A DNA stretch of 56,315 nucleotides from NCBI RefSeq assembly GCF_015548375.1, contig NZ_JADMWW010000018.1, positions 1-56,315 of the forward strand, given 5' to 3'. The notes beneath the pieces were generated by a model. That model made no database searches. It had not been told where the DNA came from and saw only the letters and a list, made by a program, of their open reading frames with translations. Each line of letters starts with the position of its first letter. The stretch's first letter is position 1. Position numbers and translations under genes: made by a program. Origin of the DNA: Collinsella aerofaciens (GTDB lineage: Bacteria > Actinomycetota > Coriobacteriia > Coriobacteriales > Coriobacteriaceae). Below, in pieces: positions 1-9,127 of the stretch.

Positions 1-1
1 G

Positions 2-385
2 ATGCGGGCGTGTTGGCTAAAATGGGTCGGCCGGGATTGGTCAATCTCGGCCGACTATATTTGGCTAAATTATTCCGGCGCTAACAGCATCCCGAAGCTC
101 CGCTCCGGCAGCTTCTTCCCGGACGACGTGATCGAGCGCCACCGGCGCGTGGACCGCGCCCTCGTTGCCGCCGTCGCCGAGATGTACGCCACCGGCACGA
201 GCACCCGCAAGGTGCAGAGGGTAGCCGAGAAGATAGGCGTCTCCAGGCTCTCGAAGGACCAGGTGAGCGCCATCGCCTCGAGCCTGGACCAGGCATCGAG
301 GATCTGTACGGAAGGCCGCTCGAGGGCTCGCCAGTGCCCTACGTCTGGCTCGACGCGACCTACGTCAAGGAGCCCACTCTTCTTC
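2..385 (+). pseudogene. IS256-family (mutator) transposase fragment, frameshifted
   Basis: Part of the N-terminal half of a mutator-type DDE transposase. From about position 95 the frame reads LRSGSFFPDDVIERHRRVD and goes on through AVAEMYATGTSTRKVQRVAE, which is typical of IS256-family enzymes. Around 285-298 the homology moves to another frame: from 298 it reads EDLYGRPLEGSPVPYVWLDA, the segment carrying the first catalytic Asp of the DDE triad. Homology stops near 385. The piece is therefore truncated at both ends and frameshifted once. It has no visible terminal inverted repeats here and is surely inactive. It marks the left border of the AT-rich glycan locus and suggests that mobile elements helped assemble it. 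Confidence 0.8.
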
Positions 386-439
386 GAGATTGTTTTCCGC
401 AAGATAGCCAAAGCAATATCATTCCAAAGGCGTATTTAA

Positions 440-918
440 AACCCAGCCCCACTGGGGCGTAGCGGTAGTGTGGTAGTAGTTCAGCCATCAGGCCAGTGAT
501 ATCGTCCTAATAAATTTAACGGGTTAAAGGGCTAGCAAAAACCGATACATCATCTGCATTATGCATTACAAAATGATGCGTAACTACACACCACATCGAA
601 ATTAACCCAAATGGCTCGATAATGGAATTACGCTCTTTTGTAATGGAGTCCTCCGGCTGATTCTATTATCTGTTCTACATTATTAATACAAAACTATTCG
701 ACCACGACATAACAGCTGAAACAACATTGCAGCCGGAGCAGGGATATCGCCTCCATTGACAAGCAAATGGCAACCCGCGATGAGAATCATCGGATTTGGT
801 ACCGATCCAGACCTCAGCAAAGGGTATAAGCAACGTTTGTATAAGGCAGATTTCCACTTTCCTCAACTAGCAGCATTGAAGAACTAAAAGTAAACTGAAT
901 CAAATAATTGTATCAAGC
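440..918. other. Gene-free AT-rich stretch between transposase remnant and glycan operon
   Basis: No convincing coding sequence. The only sizeable frame (63 codons, minus strand, 675-866) has no recognisable family and no good ribosome binding site. It may hold decayed sequence left by insertion-element activity. No clear terminator for the minus-strand operon ending at 919 was found. Confidence 0.5.
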
Positions 919-1275
919 TCAGTCATAATAATCCAACCGATTCTCAAGCTCTTTTTCGAGCAAGGCAATCCTTTGTGTAAGGCTTTTGATTGCCAAAACA
1001 TGACGGCTCACCGCAACGCTAAGGGATAGAGAGATTGCAAGCAACAGCACAATTGCACCCAGGAAGAGGAAATTGGCCGGGTTAACAAACCCAATAGCCG
1101 TGGAGCAATAAAAAATAAGCTGAGGGAATAAATCACAAAGCAAGGCCGCCATGCACATTAAAATCCAAAGCAAAGAATACTTAAGAAGCATCTTTCCTTT
1201 GGATACGAGTCGAAGAACATAAACGAGGAACCCACCAAAAAAGATGGCTGCCCCAATCCTTAGAAAAAAATTCAT
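919..1275 (-). CDS. DUF2304 family small membrane protein
   Basis: A 118-residue protein with three hydrophobic segments (about 3-22, 30-55 and 66-90) followed by a charged coiled-coil-like tail rich in Leu, Lys and Glu. This layout, and its position directly after a dolichyl-phosphate-mannose-synthase-like GT2, is typical of DUF2304 proteins. Members are common in polysaccharide loci and are thought to be membrane partners of the adjacent glycosyltransferase; their biochemical role is not established. The ATG overlaps the TAA of the upstream gene by one base (TAATG), so the two are translationally coupled. It is the last gene of the minus-strand glycan operon. Family identification is fairly sure; function is inferred. 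Confidence 0.75.
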   Translation of the reverse strand: MNFFLRIGAAIFFGGFLVYVLRLVSKGKMLLKYSLLWILMCMAALLCDLFPQLIFYCSTAIGFVNPANFLFLGAIVLLLAISLSLSVAVSRHVLAIKSLTQRIALLEKELENRLDYYD

Positions 1276-2021
1276 TATTGGTCTCCCCTATGGATCCAAC
1301 ACACAAGGACAATAGCAAGCGTAACTTTAATCATGTAGTAGACGGAAGAGAGAACCCCAATGGATGAACGCCCGCCCTGGCGCTCATTCATCTTTACAGG
1401 TGCCTCCATAACGGGGAGACCAAGCTTCATAGCCAAAGCTATCGATTCCGGCTCCGGATAATCATCAGGATAGCTCTTGCAGAATAAGTCGATGGCGTCT
1501 TTATTGCAGGCTCTAAAGCCAGAAGTGGGATCGGTGACCGCCTTACCTGTAAGCAACTTAAGCAAAAAAGAGAGCCACCTGATTCCAACACGACGCATAA
1601 AGGTTGATTGGAAACCGTCGGTCTCGACCAAGAATCGAGAGCCTATCGCCAGACTCGCCCCACCCTCAATCAGCTTAACAAGCTCAGGTATATAAGAAGG
1701 ATCATGTTGGCCATCGCCGTCAACCTGAATGTCAATATCATAACCAAATCTCTGAGCATACTTATGCCCCGCCTGGACCGCCCCACCGATACCAAGGTTC
1801 TGTGGGAGATCCAATATGTTGACATCATGCTCTCGACAAAGCCTAAGTGTCCCATCCTGTGAGCCGTCGTTAATTACGACATAGTCATATCCAGCAGCCT
1901 TAATAGAAGCAACGGTATTGAGAATGCATTCCTGCTCGTTATAAGCGGGAATAATTACCAGAACACGCGGATATCCTTTTGAATCTTTTGTTAAAGCAAA
2001 TGACAATCGAGTTTCATCCAT
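1275..2021 (-). CDS. Glycosyltransferase family 2, polyprenyl-phosphate sugar transferase type
   Basis: A GT2 enzyme of the dolichyl-phosphate mannose/glucose synthase type, expected to move a sugar from an NDP donor onto a lipid-phosphate carrier or glycan at the cytoplasmic face. The fold opens with VLVIIPAYNE, continues with VVINDGSQDGT and has the metal-binding DxD-type motif in IQVDGDGQHDP. LAIGSRF and DPTSGFRACN are further conserved blocks. The frame can be extended to a GTG at 2084, but the family homology needs only the ATG at 2021 (248 residues); neither has a strong ribosome binding site. It has no C-terminal membrane anchor of its own, which fits with the coupled DUF2304 protein supplying membrane association. 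Confidence 0.82.
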   Translation of the reverse strand: MDETRLSFALTKDSKGYPRVLVIIPAYNEQECILNTVASIKAAGYDYVVINDGSQDGTLRLCREHDVNILDLPQNLGIGGAVQAGHKYAQRFGYDIDIQVDGDGQHDPSYIPELVKLIEGGASLAIGSRFLVETDGFQSTFMRRVGIRWLSFLLKLLTGKAVTDPTSGFRACNKDAIDLFCKSYPDDYPEPESIALAMKLGLPVMEAPVKMNERQGGRSSIGVLSSVYYMIKVTLAIVLVCWIHRGDQ

Positions 2022-2626
2022 TCCAAATAATAGTTGGCCCTTAGCGACGCTCGAAGAAAATGCGGCCCTTACAGTCCAACGCACTGTCTAGTAATGAATA
2101 AAGTTTACAGCATCCGGACTAACCATCGCGAAGTTACATCTCAAGCTTGGATATTTAGTTTGCACGGCTGGCATACAGCTGACGTTCACCTGGAGCCCCC
2201 ATCTGCCATCGCGAGATACAAATCCGCTGCGGCTCTCGCCCAATTGCGCGGTGCATAAGACTTCGACGCCATTCTAATCGGACAAAACTGCTCCAACTAT
2301 CCCCCCCATCCCAACGATAGCCTTAATCTTTGGCACTAGCTTAAGGAAACGCGGTCTGGGTTGATACAGGCGAGGCCAACATGCAGCAGCGACGCGACGC
2401 CGGACGCTAGCAATAAATAGGCGCCGAGACCCATGTCGGCCCCAAAGCCAGGCGCAATAACAGCGGCGTGCTTCTTGATATTCAGCGGTGCTCAAGCGAG
2501 CAAATATTCATGAAATAGGAGGAATCGACAATACCAAAATCGGCACTTATATCCAACTTCACGCAAAAGCCGAACAAAAGCCCTTGATTATCAACTTCAT
2601 CCGAACAAAAGCCAGCCAAGTATCAC
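2022..2626. other. Non-coding stretch with possible decayed membrane-protein fragment
   Basis: Separates the GT4 gene from the GT2/DUF2304 pair. No intact gene. On the minus strand, about 2460-2340, one frame reads APGFGADMGLGAYLLLASGV then LACINPDRVSLS and stops, resembling the last membrane helix of a lost protein. No start or upstream homology is visible, so this is only a possible remnant. A 13-base direct repeat (CCGAACAAAAGCC) occurs near 2572 and 2600. The downstream GT2 may use its own promoter here; none is clear. Confidence 0.4.
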
Positions 2627-3775
2627 TTAGCAAATACAAAACGCCTTCTCGACATCCATAGCAGTGGCATCCCAGTTATATCGATTTTCAACAAGCGCCC
2701 TAGAGTTTCGAGACTGAAGAGAAAGCAGCTTTCGATCATCAAAAAGCCTGCATAATGCCGAAACCACCTCATCAGATGCCATGGACCGAATTATTGTGCC
2801 GTAGCTATCATCTAAGATAAGCTCGCGTGCCCCGCCCACGTCTGTTACCACTGCAGGCGTTCCGCAGGCTGAAGCTTCAAGAAGTACCGTTGAAAAGCCT
2901 TCGGAACGAGTTGGAAGACAAAGCACATCTGCTTGCTGAAGTAAGGAGGAAATATCCTCTGTGTTACATCTCCCAAGCCAAAACAAGTTAGACGAACAAG
3001 CTTCCTTGACCTCATTAGCCAGCGGACCATCCCCTGCAAGAACAAAACAAATATCACGCTTGGTAATATCTTTTGTGCGAGCCGCCTCAATAATTGAATA
3101 AATTCCCTTTTCAGGAATAAGCCGCCCGACAAAAGCTACAACCAAAGATGACTGAGGGATACCTAATTCAGATCGGAAATCTCTCCCCGAAGAAATACTC
3201 CTATAGAATGAGGCATTGATTGAGTTTGAAATTACGCCTTTTGCAGTGATATTAAAGTGCTGAAGCCATTCAACACTTTTAGAAGAAATCCCATAGAAAT
3301 CAGGTTCAAACGACTTTACGCGATCAGTAATCCAATCTTCATATCGGCGAACAAAATAATCAAGAAATGGCTGATTGAAAGAGAGATACGCTGAGCCGTG
3401 GTCGAGAACAACAGCCTTAGCACTATGATCCGCAGCAAACTTCAGCCCTTCGAGCGAGAGAGGGAAAAGTCTCGTGTTTATCAGAACACCATTCCACTCA
3501 TAATCATCAAGGGTTTGCAGGAGTCGGTAATAATCACTGGTTTTTTTGGGAAGAGGAAGTCTTCCATCAAGTAACGGAATGCAAGGAAGACGAATTACCT
3601 CCAGGCCGTTTTCGACTGAATGACCGACTCCCACGCGCATCGAATCATTAGTAACGATAACCACCCTATCGCCGCGTGCAGTCAAGGCGTGAGCGAGACC
3701 ATCGACAAAATTACCAATTCCACTAAGTTGCGGGTGATAATGGTGAGTGAAAATACAAATAGAGGAGCTCATCAC
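2627..3775 (-). CDS. Glycosyltransferase family 4 (GT-B fold)
   Basis: A retaining GT-B glycosyltransferase of 382 residues that would add a sugar from a nucleotide donor during surface-glycan assembly in the cytoplasm. The N-terminal acceptor half starts ICIFTHHYHPQLSGIGNFVD, the usual GT4 opening with a glycine-rich loop. The donor half starts at about residue 203 with VAFVGRLIPEKGI. The catalytic E-x7-E motif is visible in RSEGFSTVLLEASACGTPAV. The sugar specificity cannot be read. Two ATG codons stand in tandem at the start; either is possible. The gene follows the LicD gene after 30 bases in the same minus-strand operon. Confidence 0.88.
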   Translation of the reverse strand: MMSSSICIFTHHYHPQLSGIGNFVDGLAHALTARGDRVVIVTNDSMRVGVGHSVENGLEVIRLPCIPLLDGRLPLPKKTSDYYRLLQTLDDYEWNGVLINTRLFPLSLEGLKFAADHSAKAVVLDHGSAYLSFNQPFLDYFVRRYEDWITDRVKSFEPDFYGISSKSVEWLQHFNITAKGVISNSINASFYRSISSGRDFRSELGIPQSSLVVAFVGRLIPEKGIYSIIEAARTKDITKRDICFVLAGDGPLANEVKEACSSNLFWLGRCNTEDISSLLQQADVLCLPTRSEGFSTVLLEASACGTPAVVTDVGGARELILDDSYGTIIRSMASDEVVSALCRLFDDRKLLSLQSRNSRALVENRYNWDATAMDVEKAFCIC

Positions 3776-3805
3776 ATAACCTCATCTGATATAGATGTCA
3801 TATCC

Positions 3806-4666
3806 TTAATTCTGTGCCGTCCAGACTTCCCCATCTCCAAAGTCGAGCAAGAGCGGAAGATGGGTATGTCGATTATCCGGTGACGGTATTTTTTTCCAAT
3901 CGCCATACATCGTTGTAAGATATGTATCCGTCATACGAGGAACAGGGAATTCACTGCCTTCGAAAACCGCACTGCTCAGAGGGAAAATCTCTGAAATAGG
4001 CACTGGCGCCATATTCGGCCAGCTTAACGTCAGACAGTAATCAGAGACCTCACCCGTATTTGAGTCGGCAATACAGGAATCGAACAAATCCTGGTAAGAG
4101 CATGCGCCTCGAGAAACCAGTTGTTCCACCACGTGCATAGCAGAACAACCAATTTGCTCGAGTTGACCAAGGAACCCTTTATGAGGGACAACAATGGAAG
4201 AAGAATGATATAAATAGGCTCTTTTCTGTGCAATTGATGCAGTTCGGACTTGCTTTGCACGAAGGCGTTTATCTGTATAGAGCTGGTCATATGGAAAGAT
4301 GTCGACAAAAATGCCCATCGAACTGGAAGCCTCTCGAGCCTCTTGATTCTCGAAGCGAGTTCCATCGCGATACACCTTAGCAAACATCGCAGCATAGCCA
4401 GTAGTATTCCGCGATGTATGGAGCGAATATCCTTCCGGTAACCCACCCTCGGCTAAAGAGCAAAAGCGGTCATAATCTGAACGCATCATTCCGATATCTA
4501 TATCATCATCCCAAGGGATAAACCCCCTATGACGCATTGCTCCTAAACATGTTCCACCGTCAAGCCACCACCTGATGCCGTGCTTAGAGCAGAATGCGGC
4601 GACAACCTGAAGGATATCCAATTCAGTGTTTTGAAGCTTTAATAGCGCGTGAGCTTTAGACATCAT
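3806..4666 (-). CDS. licD: LicD-family phosphotransferase
   Basis: A 286-residue member of the LicD family, nucleotidyltransferase-fold enzymes that move phosphocholine (or another phosphorylated group) from a CDP-activated donor to a sugar of a surface glycan. The signature is clear near residue 35: WWLDGGTCLGAMRHRGFIPW followed by DDDIDIG, the metal-binding acidic cluster. The open frame extends further upstream, but that part lies inside the flippase gene. The ATG at 4666 has an AAGAGA ribosome binding site seven bases upstream, which decides the start. It sits five bases after the flippase stop. LicD homologues also transfer ribitol phosphate or other groups, so the donor is inferred. The HTH-LicC-LicA fusion and LicB-like transporter 7 kb away make phosphocholine the best guess. 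Confidence 0.87.
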   Translation of the reverse strand: MMSKAHALLKLQNTELDILQVVAAFCSKHGIRWWLDGGTCLGAMRHRGFIPWDDDIDIGMMRSDYDRFCSLAEGGLPEGYSLHTSRNTTGYAAMFAKVYRDGTRFENQEAREASSSMGIFVDIFPYDQLYTDKRLRAKQVRTASIAQKRAYLYHSSSIVVPHKGFLGQLEQIGCSAMHVVEQLVSRGACSYQDLFDSCIADSNTGEVSDYCLTLSWPNMAPVPISEIFPLSSAVFEGSEFPVPRMTDTYLTTMYGDWKKIPSPDNRHTHLPLLLDFGDGEVWTAQN

Positions 4667-4670
4667 CGGC

Positions 4671-5915
4671 CTATCTCTTTTCCCCGAACCATTGTTGCGT
4701 CTGTTTCCCCAAAACAGAAGACTGATAAATAAGGCAAATGGCATTGGATATAAGCGCCGATACAGTAGGGCCATTTAAGCCAAACAGCATTTGCGCAGGA
4801 GCCATAACAGCGACAGCACTAATTAAGGACAGCATGCTGCCAACAAATACCCCTCGGTAATTATCAAGAGAAACCAACAAATCGTTGACAAACCAAGCGA
4901 TGCCAGTCAAAAAGGCACAAGCCAACATAGGCTGAAGGAGATCGGTATGTTTAGCTATTCCAGCGCCATAAAACAGTGACAGCAATAATTTACCGAAAAA
5001 GAAAAGGGCAACTGAAGATATGACACCGACAAAAAAGATGCCAGCAAGTATTTTACCTATGAGCGAAAAAAAGGACTTTTCTCTAGAATGGTAACGCTCT
5101 ACTAGATAACCTAATAAAGGATTATAAATATAGGTCGCACCCATTTGGATAATTGCCACAGGTGCAGCAACTGATGCATAAATACCCAGAGCAGAATCTC
5201 CGAATGAATAAGATAAATACTGCCTGGGAATATTCGGCGCCGCAGAAGCAGCAATGCCGCCCAGAACGATGGGCAAACAGCTACATAGGAAGGCTCTGAC
5301 CTTCGCTCGGCTAATTCCAAGCTTGATTGCAGAAATCCGATTTGATCTTGGATAATCGTAAATAACTCCGATGCCTATTGTCACTACCGTCATAAGCAAC
5401 AGTGCACCTTCGAGGCTATTAAAAAATCCAAAGACAAGAATGAATGAAAGGAGAGAGCCGATGCCCTGCATTATGAGGGATTTCCCAATATAGTCCATCC
5501 TATGACCAACCTGATCATTAGCATGCATGACATCAATGACTAAGCCAGCGGTTTTATAGAGAGCATACAGAAGAATAGCGGGCACCGTACCAATACGACA
5601 CGTTGCAATGGAATAGACGGCTAACATTGCAAACGCTATAAAAGTAGTAAAGAAACGAAAAGTCAGGTATTCACCAGCAGAGTTTTTCCTTTCAACATCT
5701 GCAATTTGCACCGTGTACATCCTGTATTGGGCTAATTGAGAAAACATGTTGAAAATAGACATAGCCAGCGAATAAATGCCTGCAGCACTATATCCATCAG
5801 ACAGCCGAACGACCAAAATGGTGATAAGCCACTGACAGCCTAAATTAGTCAACGAACCGACGGTATTCCAGAACATATTATGTTTAATCGAAAGAGTCTT
5901 CTCTGTGGCCTTCAC
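4671..5915 (-). CDS. Oligosaccharide flippase, MOP superfamily (Wzx-like)
   Basis: A 414-residue polytopic membrane protein with about twelve hydrophobic segments and few charges. The N-terminus (NMFWNTVGSLTNLGCQWLI) is the typical opening of polysaccharide-synthesis flippases, followed by VVRLSDGYSAAGIYSLA. Such proteins turn lipid-linked oligosaccharide units to the outer face of the membrane before polymerisation or transfer. It lies between a GT2 and LicD in a tightly packed minus-strand operon, so its substrate is probably the LicD-decorated unit made by the neighbours. No Wzy polymerase is visible in the window; it may lie elsewhere, or the unit may be transferred without polymerisation. 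Confidence 0.85.
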   Translation of the reverse strand: MKATEKTLSIKHNMFWNTVGSLTNLGCQWLITILVVRLSDGYSAAGIYSLAMSIFNMFSQLAQYRMYTVQIADVERKNSAGEYLTFRFFTTFIAFAMLAVYSIATCRIGTVPAILLYALYKTAGLVIDVMHANDQVGHRMDYIGKSLIMQGIGSLLSFILVFGFFNSLEGALLLMTVVTIGIGVIYDYPRSNRISAIKLGISRAKVRAFLCSCLPIVLGGIAASAAPNIPRQYLSYSFGDSALGIYASVAAPVAIIQMGATYIYNPLLGYLVERYHSREKSFFSLIGKILAGIFFVGVISSVALFFFGKLLLSLFYGAGIAKHTDLLQPMLACAFLTGIAWFVNDLLVSLDNYRGVFVGSMLSLISAVAVMAPAQMLFGLNGPTVSALISNAICLIYQSSVLGKQTQQWFGEKR

Positions 5916-5959
5916 AAATATAAGCGCCCTTCTAAACCTGTCGAAATGAGGATACGGAG

Positions 5960-6895
5960 CTATCTCGCAGCTTTAAGTTCTTTTAAAATCAAAATAAACA
6001 GCCAATTCGGCATAAGACGTATAATGATATCTGCTTTAGCGATAGACGGGCAAGCTCGTCGGTATTTAAGTAAACCAATTATGGAGCGCCGCTCCCTTGC
6101 TTCAGCGAACCCCAATATTTCCTTTAGATGCGATGAATCGGGAAATCTATCGGCAAATCGCCTAGCAGTATCAACCCTGTTTTTAACTCTTGTCGAATAC
6201 CAATCATCTTTTGAAGAAACACCTGCAAGGAATCCAGTTTCGTTACCACCATGTCGACGATACTTAACCAAAGGAGTCATAGTAAAGCTGCACTTCCCCA
6301 GTTCACTGCAACCCAATGTCAACCACAAGTCATGTGCAGTCGATTCCGGAAAGGGAATCATCGACTTCGCCGCACTCGCATCTAACATGAGAGCCATACC
6401 AATGCCGTAACATACGCTTGCGGCCTGTACAGTAATATCCTCTCCAGAGCACCAATTTACTTCCGGCGAATTAGGATGAGCTTTCCTATAACTCTTTACC
6501 AGAATATTTCCGTTTTCGTCAATTACCGATCTATCACAAACATCTAGAATTGAGCCTTCTTCTAGCATATGGTTGAGCGAAACTTCAACTCTATTAGGCT
6601 CCCAAATATCATCCTGATCGCAAAGTACTACGTAATCCCCTTCCGCCAAGGAGAGCAGCGCCTCGAACGATTTGACATAACCGAGATTATTATCACCGTG
6701 ATAATACCGATAGGCGTTTTTCGTTATATGCGCTTGGATAAACCGCTCTAATGAATCCGATTCAGGGCAGTCATTTCTAACTAGAAGCGTAAGCGGAAAC
6801 GTTTGTTTATCTATCGAATCAAGTTGTTCCGCGAAAAACTTAAGATCGGGTTTATAAGCTGAGAGAAGTACGCATACGCCAATATCATTTCCCAT
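5960..6895 (-). CDS. Glycosyltransferase family 2, rhamnosyltransferase-like
   Basis: A GT2 enzyme (311 residues from the ATG at 6895; an upstream in-frame ATG at 6925 is possible but has no ribosome binding site). The GT-A fold begins GVCVLLSAYKPDLKFFAEQL, with LVRNDCPESDSLERF as the second strand and the DxD-type motif in VVLCDQDDIWEPNRVE. The later block TAHDLWLTLGCSELG and MTPLVKYRRHGGNETG resemble rhamnosyl- and galactosyltransferases of O-antigen loci. It is the first gene of the minus-strand glycan operon running to 919 and lies 44 bases before the flippase. The sugar added cannot be deduced. Confidence 0.83.
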   Translation of the reverse strand: MGNDIGVCVLLSAYKPDLKFFAEQLDSIDKQTFPLTLLVRNDCPESDSLERFIQAHITKNAYRYYHGDNNLGYVKSFEALLSLAEGDYVVLCDQDDIWEPNRVEVSLNHMLEEGSILDVCDRSVIDENGNILVKSYRKAHPNSPEVNWCSGEDITVQAASVCYGIGMALMLDASAAKSMIPFPESTAHDLWLTLGCSELGKCSFTMTPLVKYRRHGGNETGFLAGVSSKDDWYSTRVKNRVDTARRFADRFPDSSHLKEILGFAEARERRSIIGLLKYRRACPSIAKADIIIRLMPNWLFILILKELKAAR

Positions 6896-6957
6896 TTCTA
6901 TTTCCAAAAATCCTCCCAAATTCATTGCTTAAAGATTATCAAAGCACCCTCAGTTAA

Positions 6958-6985
6958 AAGAAACTCTTTTAAAAATAGAGTATTT
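6958..6985 (-). terminator. Possible weak terminator after the L,D-transpeptidase gene
   Basis: On the minus strand a short stem (ACTCT at 6981-6977 pairing with AGAGT at 6967-6963, AT-rich loop) is followed by TTCTTTT. It lies between the end of the L,D-transpeptidase gene and the first glycosyltransferase of the glycan operon. The stem is only five base pairs, so this is tentative. Confidence 0.35.
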
Positions 6986-7015
6986 ATCCCTGTCTCTTAA
7001 AACGAGTGCCTAATA

Positions 7016-9085
7016 TCAATAAGTAACAACCTTTGTTCCATAAGGAATGTTATCGTAAATCCATTTTGCATTCTGAATCTCAAGGCGTACGCATCCAGCA
7101 GAGGATGGAACGCCCATCGTGGGATCCATCACGCGGTTGCTGTTGACGTAGTAGGGTGAGGAATGGAATAAGTAATCACCATAGAACTGCGTGTAGTAAT
7201 AGCAAGTATATCCATGCCCAAAGGAGTATCCCTTACCGTAGACTTGATACTCCCCTATCACCGTAGGCGTGCTAGCTTTTCCCGTCGAACATACATATCG
7301 ACGGTTTAAGGACCAGTTATTCCAGGATCCAGTGTAAATACTCGTAACGCAACGTGACGTATCGACAAGTATCAGCCAATTTGTATTGCTTGAATAACTT
7401 TGAGCCTTAGCATCCATATAGTCTGACACCCACGCGCCGTTAGCCATAAAGAAATTCCAGGATCCGTCCACAACGCGCCAGCCAGTAGCCATAGCTCCAC
7501 TAGCATCAAGCCAATACCAGGTGGCGCCCAGATTGAGCCATCCTGTCTGCATATAACCAGACGAATTCAAGTAATACCAAGATCCGTTAACGGCAACCCA
7601 ACCGGTTTTCATAGCATAAGTGGACGGATCTAAATAGAACCAGGAGCCATCCTTGTACAGCCAGCCAGATCGTGCATAGCCAGCGGTCTCATCAAAAAAG
7701 TACCATTTTCCGTTAACGTTCTTCCATCCAGCGCAGGGGGAGCCATCGGTTGAATCAGCATAGAACTTACAGCCTCCAAGCATCACAAACCCGTGAGCTT
7801 CGACCAATTCGCCATCGCCGTTTGATGTAAACAGTTTTCCATTACGCAATGCTCCACACAATGAGCAATCAGAACCAGCAAAAGCCTTAGATGGCTCATC
7901 CTGAACCGAGTCCTGGACATCTACCCATTCACGACAAGCAACAGCGCCTGAAGCTTTTGCATAATAGCTTTTCCCATTTACAGAAAAATGACCAAGAAGC
8001 ATTTTACCGTCGGCGGCAGGATCGAGATAATAGTATTGACCACCGTCCTTCAGCCATTCAGTCTTTATAATGCCCGACGCTTGAGAAGGCTCAGCGTAAT
8101 ACCAGTCTCCATCGCTCATAAACCAGCCAAGTGACAACGCTCCCGTTGAAGAAAAATGATACCGGTTGGATCCGATGACATAAAAGCCGGTAGCCATTCT
8201 ATTGTCATTTGCGACATCGAGCCAATACCAAACGCCATTCACCAAACGCCAGCCCGATGCAAGTGCGCCGGAACCGTCAGCGTAATACCAGTCCGTCCCA
8301 TCAAACGCCCAACCAACAGTCATTGCGCCGGAATCCGATAAATAGTAACGAGACGAACCGACAGAAACGATTCCTCTAGACATAACACCATCATTGGCGG
8401 GATCAAGCCAATACCAGTTATTGCCAGTTTGAAGCCAGCCGGTTAAGACTTCACCATTGCTACCCCAATACCATAAACCGTTATCAAGGTACCATCCATT
8501 AATCAGTCCATAGGTTCCAAGAAGATAAGGGTGCCCATCAATAACACGTCGACCAGTAGCCATAGAACAGCTGTTAAGGGAGTCAAACCAGTACCATTGG
8601 TCTCCAATAAACTGCCAGCCACTTGCCAGAGCGCCTGACGGACCCGCGTAATACCACTTATTTTCAGTAAAAATCCAGCCGCAGCTCATTGCGCCGTCAC
8701 GAGCGGGGTCCAAGTAGTACAGCAAGTCGTCAATATTCTGAATTCCGGTCAAACGACAGCCATCTAGATAGTAATACCAGGACAAACCGTTCCATTGCCA
8801 TCCAGATAGTTGTTCTGTAGTCGACGGGTCATGGCTATCGACAACCTGTAGGCTCGAATCTTCCGTTGTTTTGCCGGCACAATCGCTGGAGTCTTGAGAG
8901 CAACCGCCACCGACCAATGCTCCCGGCCCTCCTGTCGAGTCGCGCTCTACGACACCGTTATCCGCCCCCTCTTCCACGGCATAAGCAGTGCAAGAAAATG
9001 CGGGGGCTGTAACTGAAAGTAAGGCGGAAAATAGCATCAAGGCAATTACTCGCCAGCAAATTCGATGATCAATCCGAGCATTCAT
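7016..9085 (-). CDS. Secreted L,D-transpeptidase with cell-wall-binding repeats
   Basis: A 689-residue secreted protein. A signal peptide (about 1-36, WRVIALMLFSALLSVTAPAF) is followed by a short Ser/Asp-rich linker. Residues about 90-555 are some twenty tandem repeats of the GW...WYY/W-LD...GAM type, as in choline- and glucan-binding proteins. The C-terminal ~130 residues form a YkuD L,D-transpeptidase domain: FHSSPYYVNS carries the conserved His and MGVPSSAGCVRLEIQNAKW the SxGC(I/V)R motif with catalytic Cys near residue 665. Such enzymes make 3-3 peptidoglycan cross-links or anchor proteins. The ATG has a GGGGG ribosome binding site. It starts 42 bases after the NlpC/P60 gene upstream, so the two form a small operon. 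Confidence 0.9.
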   Translation of the reverse strand: MNARIDHRICWRVIALMLFSALLSVTAPAFSCTAYAVEEGADNGVVERDSTGGPGALVGGGCSQDSSDCAGKTTEDSSLQVVDSHDPSTTEQLSGWQWNGLSWYYYLDGCRLTGIQNIDDLLYYLDPARDGAMSCGWIFTENKWYYAGPSGALASGWQFIGDQWYWFDSLNSCSMATGRRVIDGHPYLLGTYGLINGWYLDNGLWYWGSNGEVLTGWLQTGNNWYWLDPANDGVMSRGIVSVGSSRYYLSDSGAMTVGWAFDGTDWYYADGSGALASGWRLVNGVWYWLDVANDNRMATGFYVIGSNRYHFSSTGALSLGWFMSDGDWYYAEPSQASGIIKTEWLKDGGQYYYLDPAADGKMLLGHFSVNGKSYYAKASGAVACREWVDVQDSVQDEPSKAFAGSDCSLCGALRNGKLFTSNGDGELVEAHGFVMLGGCKFYADSTDGSPCAGWKNVNGKWYFFDETAGYARSGWLYKDGSWFYLDPSTYAMKTGWVAVNGSWYYLNSSGYMQTGWLNLGATWYWLDASGAMATGWRVVDGSWNFFMANGAWVSDYMDAKAQSYSSNTNWLILVDTSRCVTSIYTGSWNNWSLNRRYVCSTGKASTPTVIGEYQVYGKGYSFGHGYTCYYYTQFYGDYLFHSSPYYVNSNRVMDPTMGVPSSAGCVRLEIQNAKWIYDNIPYGTKVVTY

Positions 9086-9127
9086 TTCAAGCCCCCAACC
9101 GGTACCGACTGTCTTGCAGGGAATCTA

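Noticed and set aside
675-866. 63-codon minus-strand frame before the glycan operon
   Set aside because: No family resemblance, no ribosome binding site and unusual composition; treated as chance.
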